Source: Novosphingobium ginsenosidimutans (GTDB lineage Bacteria; Pseudomonadota; Alphaproteobacteria; Sphingomonadales; Sphingomonadaceae). From it: 64,000 bases of DNA. The translations under genes and the position numbers were made by a program. Below, one piece after another: positions 10,413 to 19,856 of the stretch. The stretch is from the NCBI RefSeq assembly GCF_007954425.1, contig NZ_CP042345.1:930001-994000 (forward strand). Reading direction: 5' to 3'. The notes below the pieces were generated by a model, which saw nothing but the letters and a program-made list of their open reading frames with translations, ran no database searches and was not told where the DNA came from. Position 1 is the stretch's first letter, and each line of letters opens with the position of its first letter.

Positions 10413-11594
10413 ATGCGCAAGAACCGCCACGACATTGCAATTGCCGGAGGAGGCCTGTCCGGCGGGCTGATCGCGCTTGCGCTGCGCCGGGCCCGGCCTG
10501 AGCTGGATATCGCGCTGCTGGAAGCCGGGCCGACACCTGGTGGCAACCATCGCTGGTCGTGGTTCGCCAGCGATCTCGATAGCGCTGCCGCCAGTCTGCT
10601 CGGTACGATGCACCTTACCCGCTGGGACCAGGGTTACGATATCCGCTTTCCGGCCTATGCGCGCACGCTGACCTCGTCCTACCATTCGCTGGCATCGACC
10701 GATTTCGCCGCAGTCCTGGCACAGGAGCTGGCGCCCGGATCGATCCGCTGCCACGCCCCGGTCAGCGCGCTCAGCGCCGAGGGCGTTGTGCTCAAGAACG
10801 GCGAGCGAATCGCCGCGCGCATCGTAATCGACTGCCGCGGGTTCGAGCCGAGCCGCCATCTGACCGGCGGCTGGCAGGTGTTTATGGGCCGTCACTTGCG
10901 CACGTCCGAGCCGCACGGGCTGACCCGGCCGGTGATCATGGATGCCCAGGTGACACAGCACGGTGCCTATCGCTTCGTCTATGTCCTGCCATTGGCCCAT
11001 GACGAGCTGTTCATTGAAGACACCTATTACGCCGATAGCCCAGTGCTGGATCGCAGCACACTGGAGCGCCGGATCGATGCCTATTGCCTGCAGCACGGCT
11101 GGAGCGGCGAGCAGTTGGGCCACGAAACCGGCGTTTTGCCCGTCGTGACCGGCGGCAATTTCCGCGCCTGGCAGGATAGCCTGCGCATTGCCGGTGTGGC
11201 CCGAGCCGGGGCGCGGGCCGGGTTTGTCCATCCGCTTACCAGCTATACCCTGCCCCAGGCCGTGCAGACCGCGCACCTGATCGCGCGCGAAATTGATCTG
11301 CCGGGTGAGCAGCTTGCCGCGCGGCTGGAGGGCGAGGCCGCCCGCCACTGGTCGACCACCGGCTTCTACCGGATGCTGGGATCGATGCTGTTCGGCGCCG
11401 GCGCGCCCGATCAGCGCTATCGTATCTTCGAACATTTCTACCGCCTGCCCGAACCGGCGATCGAACGCTTCTACGCCGCCCGCTCTACCCTGGCCGACAA
11501 GGCCCGGGTGCTGGTGGGTAAGCCGCCCGTTTCGGTGCGGGGGGCGATACGCGCGCTGCTTGCGTCCGGCGCGCCGATGACCGAAAGAACATGA
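10413..11594 (+). CDS. crtY: Lycopene beta-cyclase
   Basis: Cyclises both ends of lycopene to give beta-carotene. The 393-residue protein (ATG 10413) starts with the FAD-binding dinucleotide motif GGGLSGGLIALAL and has the CrtY-type block GGNHRWSWF, then FVHPLTSYTLPQAVQTAHLI near residues 270-290. It is the first gene of a crtY-crtI-LOG-crtB operon with overlapping stops and starts. No ketolase or hydroxylase (crtW/crtZ) lies next to it, so beta-carotene is the product predicted from this cluster alone. Confidence 0.94.
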   Translation: MRKNRHDIAIAGGGLSGGLIALALRRARPELDIALLEAGPTPGGNHRWSWFASDLDSAAASLLGTMHLTRWDQGYDIRFPAYARTLTSSYHSLASTDFAAVLAQELAPGSIRCHAPVSALSAEGVVLKNGERIAARIVIDCRGFEPSRHLTGGWQVFMGRHLRTSEPHGLTRPVIMDAQVTQHGAYRFVYVLPLAHDELFIEDTYYADSPVLDRSTLERRIDAYCLQHGWSGEQLGHETGVLPVVTGGNFRAWQDSLRIAGVARAGARAGFVHPLTSYTLPQAVQTAHLIAREIDLPGEQLAARLEGEAARHWSTTGFYRMLGSMLFGAGAPDQRYRIFEHFYRLPEPAIERFYAARSTLADKARVLVGKPPVSVRGAIRALLASGAPMTERT

Positions 11595-13120
11595 CGATGA
11601 CAACTGTAGTCCCCGCCACTCCCACTCTCCCTGTCCCAACCGGCAAGCGCGCCTGCGTGATCGGCGCCGGCTTCGGCGGCCTGGCCCTGGCGATCCGGCT
11701 GCAATCGGCCGGGATCGAGACCGTGCTGGTCGAAGCCCGCGACAAGCCCGGCGGGCGCGGCTATTTCTGGGAAAAGGACGGTTTCACCTTCGATGCCGGA
11801 CCGACCGTTGTCACCGACCCGCCGTGCCTGCAGGAACTGTGGGCGCTGACCGGCCATGACATGGCCGAAGACGTCACACTGATGCCGGTCATGCCGTTCT
11901 ACCGGCTCAACTGGCCCGATGGCACCAACTTCGACTATTCGAACGACGAAGCCGGCCTCGCGCGCGAGATTGCCCGGGTCGCTCCGGGCGACCTCGCCGG
12001 TTACGAGGAATTCCTGCAATACTCTGCCGGGGTGTTCGAGGAGGGCTATGTCAAGCTCGGCACCGTGCCCTTCCTGGACTTTGCCAGCATGATCAAGGCC
12101 GCCCCGGCGCTGGCCAAGTATCAGGCCTGGCGCTCGGTCTATTCGATGGTTTCAAGCTTCATCAAGAGCGAGAAGCTGCGCGAGGCGCTGACTTTCCATA
12201 CCCTGCTGGTCGGCGGCAATCCGATGACCACCAGCGCGATCTATGCCCTGATCCACAAGCTGGAAAAGGATGGCGGGGTCTGGTGGTCAAAGGGCGGGAC
12301 CAACCAGCTGATCGCCGGGATGGTCAAGCATTTCGAGCGGCTGGGCGGCACGCTGCGACTGCACGATCCGGTGGTCCAGGTCCACACTCTGGGCAACAAG
12401 GTGACCGAAGTGGAGTGTTCGAGCGGCTGGACCGAGCGATTCGACGCGGTCGCCAGCAATGCCGACATCATGCATTCCTACCGCGACCTCCTATCCGAGA
12501 GCCCGCGCGGGCCGCAGATGGCGCGCAGTCTCTCGCGCAAGCGCTTTTCCCCCGGCCTGTTCGTGGTCCACTTCGGCCTCGAAGGCACCTGGCCGGGCAT
12601 CCCGCACCACATGATCCTGTTCGGGCCGCGCTACAAAGGCCTGCTCGACGATATCTATCAGCACGGAGTCCTGCCGCAGGACTTCTCGATCTATCTCCAT
12701 CATCCCTCGGTCACCGATCCCTCGGTCGCGCCGCCGGGCAAGAGCACCTTCTATGCGCTGATCCCGGTGGCCAACCAGGGCAAGCTGCCGATCGACTGGG
12801 AGACCGTCGGCCCGGTGCTGGAAAAGCGGATCCTGGATGAGGTCGGCCGCCGCCTGATCCCTGACATCCATGACCGGATCGTGACCAAGTTCCACTATGC
12901 CCCGCGCGATTTCGCGCTGGACCTCAACGCCTATCTCGGCAGCGCCTTCAGCCTTGAGCCGATCCTGACCCAGAGCGCCTGGTTCCGCGGCCACAACCGT
13001 GATGACAAGGTGAAGAACTTCTACCTGGTCGGCGCCGGCACTCATCCGGGCGCTGGCATCCCCGGCGTGGTCGGCAGCGCCAAGGCGACCGCGCGGCTGA
13101 TGGTGGAGGACCTGCGGTGA
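11591..13120 (+). CDS. crtI: Phytoene desaturase (lycopene-forming)
   Basis: FAD-dependent enzyme that carries phytoene through successive desaturations to lycopene. The 509-residue protein begins, after a short Thr/Pro-rich lead, with the dinucleotide-binding motif VIGAGFGGLALAIRL and GGRGYFWEKDGFTFDAGPTV, and ends with the carotenoid-desaturase signature GAGTHPGAGIPGVVGSAK. Length matches CrtI. The ATG overlaps the crtY stop (ATGA), and a GTG variant of the same overlap recurs later in the operon. Confidence 0.97.
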   Translation: MTMTTVVPATPTLPVPTGKRACVIGAGFGGLALAIRLQSAGIETVLVEARDKPGGRGYFWEKDGFTFDAGPTVVTDPPCLQELWALTGHDMAEDVTLMPVMPFYRLNWPDGTNFDYSNDEAGLAREIARVAPGDLAGYEEFLQYSAGVFEEGYVKLGTVPFLDFASMIKAAPALAKYQAWRSVYSMVSSFIKSEKLREALTFHTLLVGGNPMTTSAIYALIHKLEKDGGVWWSKGGTNQLIAGMVKHFERLGGTLRLHDPVVQVHTLGNKVTEVECSSGWTERFDAVASNADIMHSYRDLLSESPRGPQMARSLSRKRFSPGLFVVHFGLEGTWPGIPHHMILFGPRYKGLLDDIYQHGVLPQDFSIYLHHPSVTDPSVAPPGKSTFYALIPVANQGKLPIDWETVGPVLEKRILDEVGRRLIPDIHDRIVTKFHYAPRDFALDLNAYLGSAFSLEPILTQSAWFRGHNRDDKVKNFYLVGAGTHPGAGIPGVVGSAKATARLMVEDLR

Positions 13121-13698
13121 AGCGGCTTGCGGTCTATTGCGGTTCGGCGACGCCCGAAGACCCGCGCTATATCCAGCTGGCGCAGGAAGTCGGCCGGACT
13201 CTGGCGACACGCGGCATCGGCGTGGTCTATGGCGGCGGCAAACTGGGCCTGATGGGCGCGGTGGCCGATAGCGCGCTGGCCGCCGGCGGCGAAGTGATCG
13301 GCGTGATCCCGGAAGCGCTCGTTAATTCCGAGGTGGCCCATCGCGGCTGCACCGAGCTGCATGTCGTTTCCGGGATGCACGAGCGCAAGTTGGCCTTCAC
13401 CAACCTGTCCGATGGCTTCCTGACCATCCCCGGCGGGGTTGGCACGATGGACGAGCTGTGGGAGGCGGTGTCCTGGGCTCAGCTGGGCTATCATACCAAG
13501 CCGGTCGGGCTGCTCAACGCTTTCGGCTTCTATGACCAGCTGCTGGCCTTCAACCACCACATGATCGCGGTCGGCTTCATCCGCCCGGCCCACGCCGGGA
13601 TCATCATGGCCGAGACTGAGCTGGATCTGCTGCTGACCCGCATGGCTGCGCACGAGCCGCACACCCCGATCTTTGCGATGAAGACGAGCGATCTGTGA
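13117..13698 (+). CDS. LOG-family protein (TIGR00730), nucleoside-monophosphate phosphoribohydrolase-like
   Basis: A 193-residue Rossmann-fold protein with the LOG catalytic/phosphate-binding signature PGGVGTMDELWEA near residues 107-119, the upstream GGGKLGLMG loop, and the conserved MHERK. The family releases the base from cytokinin-riboside or other nucleoside 5'-monophosphates; the bacterial physiological substrate is often AMP-like. It is embedded between crtI and crtB with 4-bp overlaps at both ends, so it is cotranslated with carotenoid enzymes although it has no recognised step in that pathway. Confidence 0.9.
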   Translation: MKRLAVYCGSATPEDPRYIQLAQEVGRTLATRGIGVVYGGGKLGLMGAVADSALAAGGEVIGVIPEALVNSEVAHRGCTELHVVSGMHERKLAFTNLSDGFLTIPGGVGTMDELWEAVSWAQLGYHTKPVGLLNAFGFYDQLLAFNHHMIAVGFIRPAHAGIIMAETELDLLLTRMAAHEPHTPIFAMKTSDL

Positions 13699-14651
13699 GC
13701 CCGGCGCCCGACCGCGCCGAACTTCTTGCCCATGCCCGCCAATCGATCATGCGCGGCTCGAAGAGCTTCGCCATGGCGAGTCGCCTGTTCGATGCGCCCA
13801 CCCGCGAGCGGGTCTGGCTGCTCTATGCTTGGTGCCGGCGCTGCGATGACCTGGCCGACAACCAGGATCACGGCGGCACGCTGGGCGAACAGGCCGGGGC
13901 CGAAGCGCGCCTTGCCACGATCTATGACCTGACTGCCAAGGCCCTGGCCGGCGAACCGGCCGGCGATCCCTCGTTCGATGCCTTTGGCCTGGTCGCGCGC
14001 GAATGCGGGATCACCGCCGCGATGGCTGATGACGTGATCGCCGGCTTCGCGCTCGATGCCGCCGATTGGCGCCCGCGCACAGAGGCCGACCTGCTGCAAT
14101 ACTGCTACCATGTCGCCGGCGCCGTCGGGGTGATGATGGCTGTGGTCATGGGCGTTGCCCCGGATGATGAGGATACGCTCGACCGTGCCTGTGACCTGGG
14201 CCTCGCCTTCCAGCTCGCCAATATTGCCCGCGACCTGGACGAGGATGACGCGGCGGACCGCTGCTACCTGCCGCTCGAATGGCTGGTCGAGGCTGACATT
14301 CCCCCCGGCGAACAGATGAAGCCACATTACCGCGGGCAGCTGGCGGCGCTGGCCCACCGGATGTGCGAGATGGAAAAGGCCTACGAAGCCTCGGCCCGGA
14401 TCGGCGCAGGGCGGCTTGGTTTCCGCCAGCGCTGGGCCGTGCTGGCGGCCGCGGGGATCTATGGCGAGATTGCCCGCGCGGTCGATGCGGCCGGCGAACA
14501 TGCCTGGGATCACCGCATCCACACCTCTGGCGCGCGCAAGCTGTGGCATGTCGCCCATGCCCTTTGGGAAGCCGCCACCCCGCCGCCCCGCGCCAGCGTG
14601 CGCCCGCTGCTCGGACGCCGCCAGCTTGCAGAGCGCGCCCGCGCGGCCTAG
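13695..14651 (+). CDS. crtB: Phytoene synthase
   Basis: Condenses two GGPP molecules to phytoene, the entry step of C40 carotenoids. The 318-residue protein shows the first Asp-rich motif in LLYAWCRRCDDLADNQ and the second in LANIARDLDEDDAADRCYLP, both expected for head-to-head prenyl synthases. Start is GTG overlapping the LOG stop. It is the last crt gene of the operon; pheA follows after 12 bp and may be cotranscribed. Confidence 0.97.
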   Translation: MSPAPDRAELLAHARQSIMRGSKSFAMASRLFDAPTRERVWLLYAWCRRCDDLADNQDHGGTLGEQAGAEARLATIYDLTAKALAGEPAGDPSFDAFGLVARECGITAAMADDVIAGFALDAADWRPRTEADLLQYCYHVAGAVGVMMAVVMGVAPDDEDTLDRACDLGLAFQLANIARDLDEDDAADRCYLPLEWLVEADIPPGEQMKPHYRGQLAALAHRMCEMEKAYEASARIGAGRLGFRQRWAVLAAAGIYGEIARAVDAAGEHAWDHRIHTSGARKLWHVAHALWEAATPPPRASVRPLLGRRQLAERARAA

Positions 14652-14663
14652 GGGCTTCGCGTC

Positions 14664-15557
14664 ATGCATTCCTATCCCGCCCCTGCGCTCGCCCGTGTCG
14701 AGGAAATGGTCCGCGCTGCGGCCACCGATCCGGCGCGCGCCGTGTCGTTCCAGGGTGCGCCCGGCTGCAACGGCCACCGCGCCGCGACCGAATATGCCCC
14801 GGATTGCTTGCCGCTTCCCTGCTTCAGCTTCGAAGATGCGCTGGAAGCGGTAAAGGACGGCCGCGCTGGCCGCGCGATCATCCCGATCGAGAATTCGCAG
14901 CATGGCCGCGTGGCCGATATCCACTTCCTGCTGCCCGAATCAGGACTGTCGATCGTCGGCGAGCATTTCATGGCGATCCACCATGACCTGATGGCACTGG
15001 GTGAAGGACCGTTCAAGGCGGCCTATTCGCACCCGCAGGCACTCGGCCAGTCGCGCTTTTTCCTGCGTGAGCGGGGCATCGTGCCGCTGGCCTATGCCGA
15101 TACCGCCGGGGCTGCGGCCTTCGTAGCCGAACAGCGCGATCCCGAGGCCTGCGCGATCGCGCCGAAGATCGCCGCCGAGCTCTATGGCCTGAAGATCATC
15201 GCCGAGAATGTCGAGGACGCGGCCGACAACATGACCCGTTTCGTCGTGCTGTCACGCCAGCCGCTCGATCCGGCGAGCCTGGCCGGCACGGTGACGATGA
15301 CCACCTTTGTGTTCGAGGTGAAGAACATCCCGGCCGCGCTCTACAAGGCGCTGGGCGGGTTTGCCACGAATGGCGTCAACATGACCAAGCTGGAAAGCTA
15401 CCAGAAGGGCGCCAGCTTTGCCGCGACCCGGTTCTATGCCGATATCGTCGGTGCCCCGGGTGATCCGGCGGTCGATCGGGCGCTGGAGGAGCTGGCCTTC
15501 CACTGCAAGGAACTGCTGGTGCTGGGCACCTATCCGCAGGGCCGCCCGCGCGGTTAG
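14664..15557 (+). CDS. pheA: Prephenate dehydratase
   Basis: Converts prephenate to phenylpyruvate in phenylalanine synthesis. The 297-residue monofunctional form has the catalytic domain at residues ~25-200, with IPIENSQHGRVADIHFLL and the TRFVVLSRQP signature, and a C-terminal ACT regulatory domain (FVFEVKNIPAALYKALGGF, then NMTKLESYQ, matching the ESRP-type Phe-binding site). No chorismate mutase domain is fused. It starts 12 bp after crtB. Confidence 0.95.
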   Translation: MHSYPAPALARVEEMVRAAATDPARAVSFQGAPGCNGHRAATEYAPDCLPLPCFSFEDALEAVKDGRAGRAIIPIENSQHGRVADIHFLLPESGLSIVGEHFMAIHHDLMALGEGPFKAAYSHPQALGQSRFFLRERGIVPLAYADTAGAAAFVAEQRDPEACAIAPKIAAELYGLKIIAENVEDAADNMTRFVVLSRQPLDPASLAGTVTMTTFVFEVKNIPAALYKALGGFATNGVNMTKLESYQKGASFAATRFYADIVGAPGDPAVDRALEELAFHCKELLVLGTYPQGRPRG

Positions 15558-15565
15558 TGAGGACC

Positions 15566-15589
15566 CGGGCGGCGCACCAGCACCGCCCG
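15566..15589. terminator. GC-rich hairpin between convergent genes, possible weak terminator
   Basis: CGGGCGG at 15566-15572 pairs with CCGCCCG at 15583-15589 across a 10-base loop, in the 46-bp gap between the convergent stops of pheA and the secreted-protein gene. No T-run follows on either strand, so intrinsic termination is doubtful. Confidence 0.35.
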
Positions 15590-15603
15590 CGCCCCCGCTC
15601 AGA

Positions 15604-16053
15604 TTACTTCTTCCAGACCAGCGCCCGGAGCATTTGGCTGCCCATGACGGTGCGATACTTCGCCCGCGCCGCCGAACCGGCCTGCGCGTCAGCCACCGTC
15701 ATCTTCATGTGGGCATCATAGGCTTCGTCACGCTTTTTGGCTTCGGCCTTGTCGGCAAAGCGCGGGAAGCGGGTGATCAGGTAATAGTCCGGCTCACCCG
15801 GCCGCTTGTTCAGGTTGACGAGGATTTCGTAGCTGGTGATCCAGCCCTGGGCGACGGCAAAGTCCTGCCCCTTGCGCCACTGGCCGGCCATGTGGGTCAT
15901 GTATTCAAGATCATGCCCGTCCTCGACCGAGATCATCCCGACCTGGACATAATCGCCTTCCTCGTTCGGCCAGGGATCGTCGGCGAAGGCCGGCGTTGCA
16001 CAGGCAAACGACAGGGTTGCGGCCAGAACGGCCGCTTTCAGCATCAGTTTCAT
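15604..16053 (-). CDS. Small secreted protein of unknown function
   Basis: A 149-residue protein with a signal peptide (MKLMLKAAVLAATLSFACA, cleavage near AFA-DDP). The ATG at 16053 was chosen because GGAGGG sits about 6 bases upstream; upstream in-frame ATGs are too close or lack a site. The mature part has an acidic start (DDPWPNEEGDYVQVGMISVE) and a charged stretch FADKAEAKKRDEAYDAHMKM. The beta-alpha pattern recalls dimeric alpha/beta-barrel proteins, but I do not recognise the family. It is convergent with pheA. Confidence 0.75.
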   Translation of the reverse strand: MKLMLKAAVLAATLSFACATPAFADDPWPNEEGDYVQVGMISVEDGHDLEYMTHMAGQWRKGQDFAVAQGWITSYEILVNLNKRPGEPDYYLITRFPRFADKAEAKKRDEAYDAHMKMTVADAQAGSAARAKYRTVMGSQMLRALVWKK

Positions 16054-16256
16054 GAACATCCCTCCATTTAACGCGTTCAGCCGACGGCCCATGCCGCTGC
16101 TGTCGCGCCCCTTGCTCGGAGTCGGGCGACCCGGTTCTTACCGGCACCAAGTGCTGCGGAGGCTAGGACTCATCGGTGCGGGAGTCAAAGATTCCGTAGG
16201 GGAAACCCTTTGCCTGAGCCTCTTGCGGCGGAATAGTCCTTGTGCAGAATGGGTTG

Positions 16257-16721
16257 ATGCCAGACTATCGCATTATTGCCGACGACCTGACCGGTCCGGA
16301 GATCGCAGCCCTGCTGCGGCTTCACCTCGATGAGATGCACCAGTGGTCGCCGCCCGAGAGCGTCCATGCCATGCCGATCGAGCGGCTCAGACAACCGGAC
16401 GTAACCTTTTTCTCGGCCTGGGACGGAGAGCGGCTCGCGGCCTGCGGCGCGATCAAGCACCTGGCGGATGACCACGGCGAAGTGAAATCGATGCGCGCTG
16501 ATCCGGACTATCGCGGCAAGGGTGCGGGCAAGGCGATCCTGCTGCGCCTGCTGGACGAGGCCGCCAAACGCGGATACCGCCGCGTCAGCCTGGAAACCGG
16601 GCGGCCCGAACCCTTCCTGCCGGCGCGCCGGCTCTATGAAAGCCACGGCTTCACCGAATGCCCGCCTTTCGCGGACTACACAGAAGATCCCTTCTCGATA
16701 TGCATGACCAAGACGCTCTGA
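16257..16721 (+). CDS. GNAT-family N-acetyltransferase
   Basis: A 154-residue single-domain acetyltransferase. The acetyl-CoA-binding motif A is KSMRADPDYRGKGAGKAILL (R/Q-x-x-G-x-G/A form) near residues 80-99, followed by the motif-B pattern ARRLYESHGFTECPPF. Substrate is not predictable. The start at ATG 16257 is preferred over a weaker GTG at 16242. The next GNAT gene overlaps its end by 22 bp, so the two form a pair. Confidence 0.88.
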   Translation: MPDYRIIADDLTGPEIAALLRLHLDEMHQWSPPESVHAMPIERLRQPDVTFFSAWDGERLAACGAIKHLADDHGEVKSMRADPDYRGKGAGKAILLRLLDEAAKRGYRRVSLETGRPEPFLPARRLYESHGFTECPPFADYTEDPFSICMTKTL

Positions 16722-17230
16722 TCCTGCGCCCGGCGACCAAGGCTGATATTCCCGCCCTTTCACGGCTGGCCATCGATGCCTTCGTGGCCAAGTTCGGGCC
16801 GCTCTATTCCGAGGCTGATCTCAACACCTTCCTCTCCGAAAGCCTGTCCGAACCGGCGATCGGCGCCGAATTGGCCAATCCGGACCGGGTCTACCGCCTG
16901 GCCGAGCGTGCCGGTGTGCTGCTGGGCTATTGCAAGATCGGCCTGACCTGCGGCTTTCCTGATCATGCCCGCGGTGAGCGGGTGATGGAGCTGAAGCAGC
17001 TATACACCGCGCCAGATGCCACCGGCCTGGGCATTGGCGGCAAGCTGATGGACTGGGCGATGACCGAGTTCGCCGCGCGCGGGGCGGATGAGGTGCAGAT
17101 CTCGGTCTATGCCTATAACGACGGCGGCCACCGCTTCTACCGCCGTTATGGCTTCGACAAGGTGGCCGACATCACCTTCCGCGTCGGCGAACAGCTCGAC
17201 GAGGAGTTTCTCTTCGCGCAGCTGTTCTGA
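16700..17230 (+). CDS. GNAT-family N-acetyltransferase
   Basis: A 176-residue acetyltransferase starting MHDQDALILRPATKADIPA. Motif A is ELKQLYTAPDATGLGIGGKL (G-x-G-I-G), followed by EVQISVYAYNDGGHRFYRRY, the typical N-x-x-x-x-x-FY-x-x-x-GF end of GNATs. It overlaps the preceding GNAT in another frame, suggesting coupling. Substrate is unknown. ispG starts about 50 bp downstream. Confidence 0.88.
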   Translation: MHDQDALILRPATKADIPALSRLAIDAFVAKFGPLYSEADLNTFLSESLSEPAIGAELANPDRVYRLAERAGVLLGYCKIGLTCGFPDHARGERVMELKQLYTAPDATGLGIGGKLMDWAMTEFAARGADEVQISVYAYNDGGHRFYRRYGFDKVADITFRVGEQLDEEFLFAQLF

Positions 17231-17280
17231 GCTGAATCTGCACAAGGATCGGGCTTTGCGCCGCCGGTCCTCTCCCCTAT

Positions 17281-18429
17281 ATGCGGGCCATGTCCTCAGT
17301 CAGACCCTGGCGCGATATCGCGCGGCGCAAGTCCCGGCAGATCATGGTGGGTTCGGTCCCCGTGGGCGGCGATGCGCCGATCACGGTCCAGACCATGACC
17401 AACACGCTGACCTCCGATCCGGTCGCGACGATAGACCAGATCCGCCGCTGCGAAGAGGCCGGGGCCGACATCATCCGCGTGTCCTGCCCGGATGTTGAGA
17501 GCACTGCGGCGCTCGGCAAGATCGTCAAGGCGGCGCGCATTCCGATCGTCGCCGACATCCATTTCCACTACAAGCGCGCGCTCGAAGCGGCCGATGCCGG
17601 CGCGGCCTGCCTGCGGATCAACCCGGGCAATATCGGCTCCAGCGAACGCGTTGCCGAAGTGGTCCGCGCCGCCAAAGCCAACGGCTGCGCGATCCGCATC
17701 GGCGTCAACGCAGGCAGCCTGGAGAAGGACCTGCTCGAGAAATACGGTGAGCCTTGCCCCGAAGCGCTGGTCGAGTCTGCGCTCGACCACATCAAGCTAC
17801 TACAGGACCACGATTTTCACGAATACAAGGTGGCGGTGAAGGCCAGCGACGTGTTCCTGGCGGTCGGCGCCTATATGGGCCTGGCCGAAGCGGTCGATTG
17901 CCCGCTGCACCTGGGCATCACCGAAGCCGGCGGCCTGATCGGCGGCACGGTCAAGAGCGCCATCGGCATCGGCAACCTGCTGTGGGCCGGGATCGGTGAC
18001 ACGATCCGCGTCAGCCTCTCAGCCGAGCCGGAAGAGGAAGTGCGGGTCGGCTATGAAATCCTGAAGTCGCTCGGCCTGCGCACCCGCGGCGTCCGCGTCG
18101 TGTCCTGCCCGTCCTGCGCGCGGCAGGGCTTTGACGTGATCCGCACGGTTCAGAAGCTGGAAGACGCGCTCAGCCACATCAAGACGCCGATGAGCCTCTC
18201 GGTGCTCGGCTGCGTGGTCAACGGCCCCGGCGAAGCGCGCGAGACCGACATCGGCGTGACCGGCGGCGGCAACGGCAAGCACATGGTCTACCTGCGCGGA
18301 GTGACCGATCACCACGTCCAGGACGACAACATGATCGACCACATCGTCAAACTGGTCGAAGAAAAGGCCGCCGAGATCGAAGCCGGCACCGTCGCGAGCA
18401 TGGACAGCCTGCACGGCAAGGCGGCGTGA
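17281..18429 (+). CDS. ispG: 4-hydroxy-3-methylbut-2-enyl diphosphate synthase
   Basis: Penultimate enzyme of the MEP isoprenoid pathway, converting MEcPP to HMBPP with a 4Fe-4S cluster. The 382-residue short-form protein has the TIM-barrel block [17 protein letters not shown] and [10 protein letters not shown], and cluster cysteines in [10 protein letters not shown] and [12 protein letters not shown]. Either ATG 17281 or ATG 17290 could start it. It feeds the carotenoid operon found in the same window; dxs of the same pathway lies at the right edge. Confidence 0.97.
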   Translation: MRAMSSVRPWRDIARRKSRQIMVGSVPVGGDAPITVQTMTNTLTSDPVATIDQIRRCEEAGADIIRVSCPDVESTAALGKIVKAARIPIVADIHFHYKRALEAADAGAACLRINPGNIGSSERVAEVVRAAKANGCAIRIGVNAGSLEKDLLEKYGEPCPEALVESALDHIKLLQDHDFHEYKVAVKASDVFLAVGAYMGLAEAVDCPLHLGITEAGGLIGGTVKSAIGIGNLLWAGIGDTIRVSLSAEPEEEVRVGYEILKSLGLRTRGVRVVSCPSCARQGFDVIRTVQKLEDALSHIKTPMSLSVLGCVVNGPGEARETDIGVTGGGNGKHMVYLRGVTDHHVQDDNMIDHIVKLVEEKAAEIEAGTVASMDSLHGKAA

Positions 18430-19319
18430 CCGCACGCGCGGGCCTGCCGCCGCTTCACCTGCTGCTGGCGCTGGCGGTGATGGCCGTCTGGGGCACCAAT
18501 TTCGTGGTGATCAAGCTGGCGCTGGCGCATCTGCCTCCGCTGACGCTGGCGACGCTGCGCTTCGCCCTCGCCTTCCTGCCGCTCGCGCTGTTCATCAAGC
18601 GCCCGGCAGTGCCGCTGAAGAACCTGGCGACCTATGGCGTGCTGATCGGGGCGGGCCAGTTCGGGCTGCTGTTCACCGCGATGCGCGCGGATATCACGCC
18701 GGGGCTCGCCAGCCTGGTGGTGCAGACCCAGGTCTTCATCACCATCGGTCTGTCGATGCGGCTGACGGGAGAGCGGATCGCGCTTTACCAGGTTGTCGCC
18801 ATGGCGCTGGCCGTCGCCGGCCTTGGCACGATCGGCTGGCATACCGATGGCAGCGCCACGCCGCTGGGCCTGCTGCTGGTGCTGGGCGCCGCCTTGAGCT
18901 GGTCGCTCGGTAACATGACCGCGCGCGCGGCCGGTCCGGTGCCCATGCTTAACTATGTCGTCTGGTCGAGCGTCTTTGCCGTCCCGCCGCTCTTCGCCAT
19001 GGCGCTGCTGACCGAGGGCTGGCCGAAGATGGCCAGCGGGATAGCTTCCGCCGATAGCGCGACCTGGGCCGCCGTGGTCTGGCAATCGGTCGGCAACACC
19101 ATGTTTGGCTATGCTGCCTGGGGCTGGCTGCTGGGCCAGCATCCGGCCGCCCAGGTCGCTCCGCTGGCACTGCTGGTGCCGGTGTTCGGGCTGGGCTCCT
19201 CTGCGCTCTTGCTGGGCGAGCCGCTGCAATGGTGGAAGATCCTGGCGTTCGCGCTGGTCATGGCAGGCCTTTCGCTGGGTGTGCTCTGGCCGCGCTTCAT
19301 GGCAAAGCCGCGCGCATGA
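18426..19319 (+). CDS. EamA-family (drug/metabolite transporter) permease
   Basis: A 297-residue protein with ten hydrophobic segments in two EamA repeats: [15 protein letters not shown] near the N-terminus and the second repeat beginning around residue 145 ([20 protein letters not shown]). The family exports amino acids or small metabolites; the substrate here cannot be read from sequence. GTG start overlaps the ispG stop, and its own stop overlaps the next GNAT gene. Confidence 0.9.
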   Translation: MTARAGLPPLHLLLALAVMAVWGTNFVVIKLALAHLPPLTLATLRFALAFLPLALFIKRPAVPLKNLATYGVLIGAGQFGLLFTAMRADITPGLASLVVQTQVFITIGLSMRLTGERIALYQVVAMALAVAGLGTIGWHTDGSATPLGLLLVLGAALSWSLGNMTARAAGPVPMLNYVVWSSVFAVPPLFAMALLTEGWPKMASGIASADSATWAAVVWQSVGNTMFGYAAWGWLLGQHPAAQVAPLALLVPVFGLGSSALLLGEPLQWWKILAFALVMAGLSLGVLWPRFMAKPRA

Positions 19320-19813
19320 CCATCTCGATTCGCCCCGCCACCCCAGCGGACCTGCCGCTGATCGCGCAGCTGATCCGTGACCTCGCCGAATACGAAAAGC
19401 TCGCCCACGAAGTCCGCTTTGACGAGGCGGTGATGGGCGAGAAACTGTTCGGCGAACGTCCCTATGCCGAAGTCGTGATCGGCGAACTGGGCGGCGCAGC
19501 CCAGGGCTTTGCGCTGTTCTTTCACAATTTCTCGACCTTCGAGGGCAAGCCAGGGATCTACCTGGAAGACCTGTTCGTGCGGCCTGCAGCACGCGGGTCG
19601 GGTCTGGGCAAGGCCTTGCTCTCCCACCTCGCCATGCTGGCGGTAGAGCGCGACTGCGCGCGACTCGAATGGTCGGTGCTCGATTGGAACGAGCCGGCGA
19701 TCGGGTTCTACAAGAAACTCGGCGCGCGGCTGATGGACGAATGGACGGTGATGCGGGTCGATGGCACCGCATTACAACAGCTTGGCGCGGCTGCGCGCGT
19801 TTCTGCCGTTTAG
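19316..19813 (+). CDS. GNAT-family acetyltransferase, spermidine/diamine acetyltransferase-like
   Basis: A 165-residue protein beginning [19 protein letters not shown]. The region GFALFFHNFSTFEGKPGIYL followed by EDLFVRPAARGSGLGKALL is the characteristic layout of the SSAT-like GNAT branch (motif A with R-G-S-G-L-G), and it ends DWNEPAIGFYKKLGARLMDEW. Polyamines or thialysine are typical substrates of that branch; this is family inference. ATG overlaps the EamA stop by 4 bp. Confidence 0.88.
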   Translation: MTISIRPATPADLPLIAQLIRDLAEYEKLAHEVRFDEAVMGEKLFGERPYAEVVIGELGGAAQGFALFFHNFSTFEGKPGIYLEDLFVRPAARGSGLGKALLSHLAMLAVERDCARLEWSVLDWNEPAIGFYKKLGARLMDEWTVMRVDGTALQQLGAAARVSAV

Positions 19814-19856
19814 GGGCTTGAAACGGCGTTAATCGGTCGGTTATCCACAGGGTGAT

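Noticed and set aside
19841..19849. Perfect DnaA-box sequence TTATCCACA
   Set aside because: A single box with no second copy, AT-rich unwinding region or nearby replication gene; it lies in a 43-bp gap before an L,D-transpeptidase gene.
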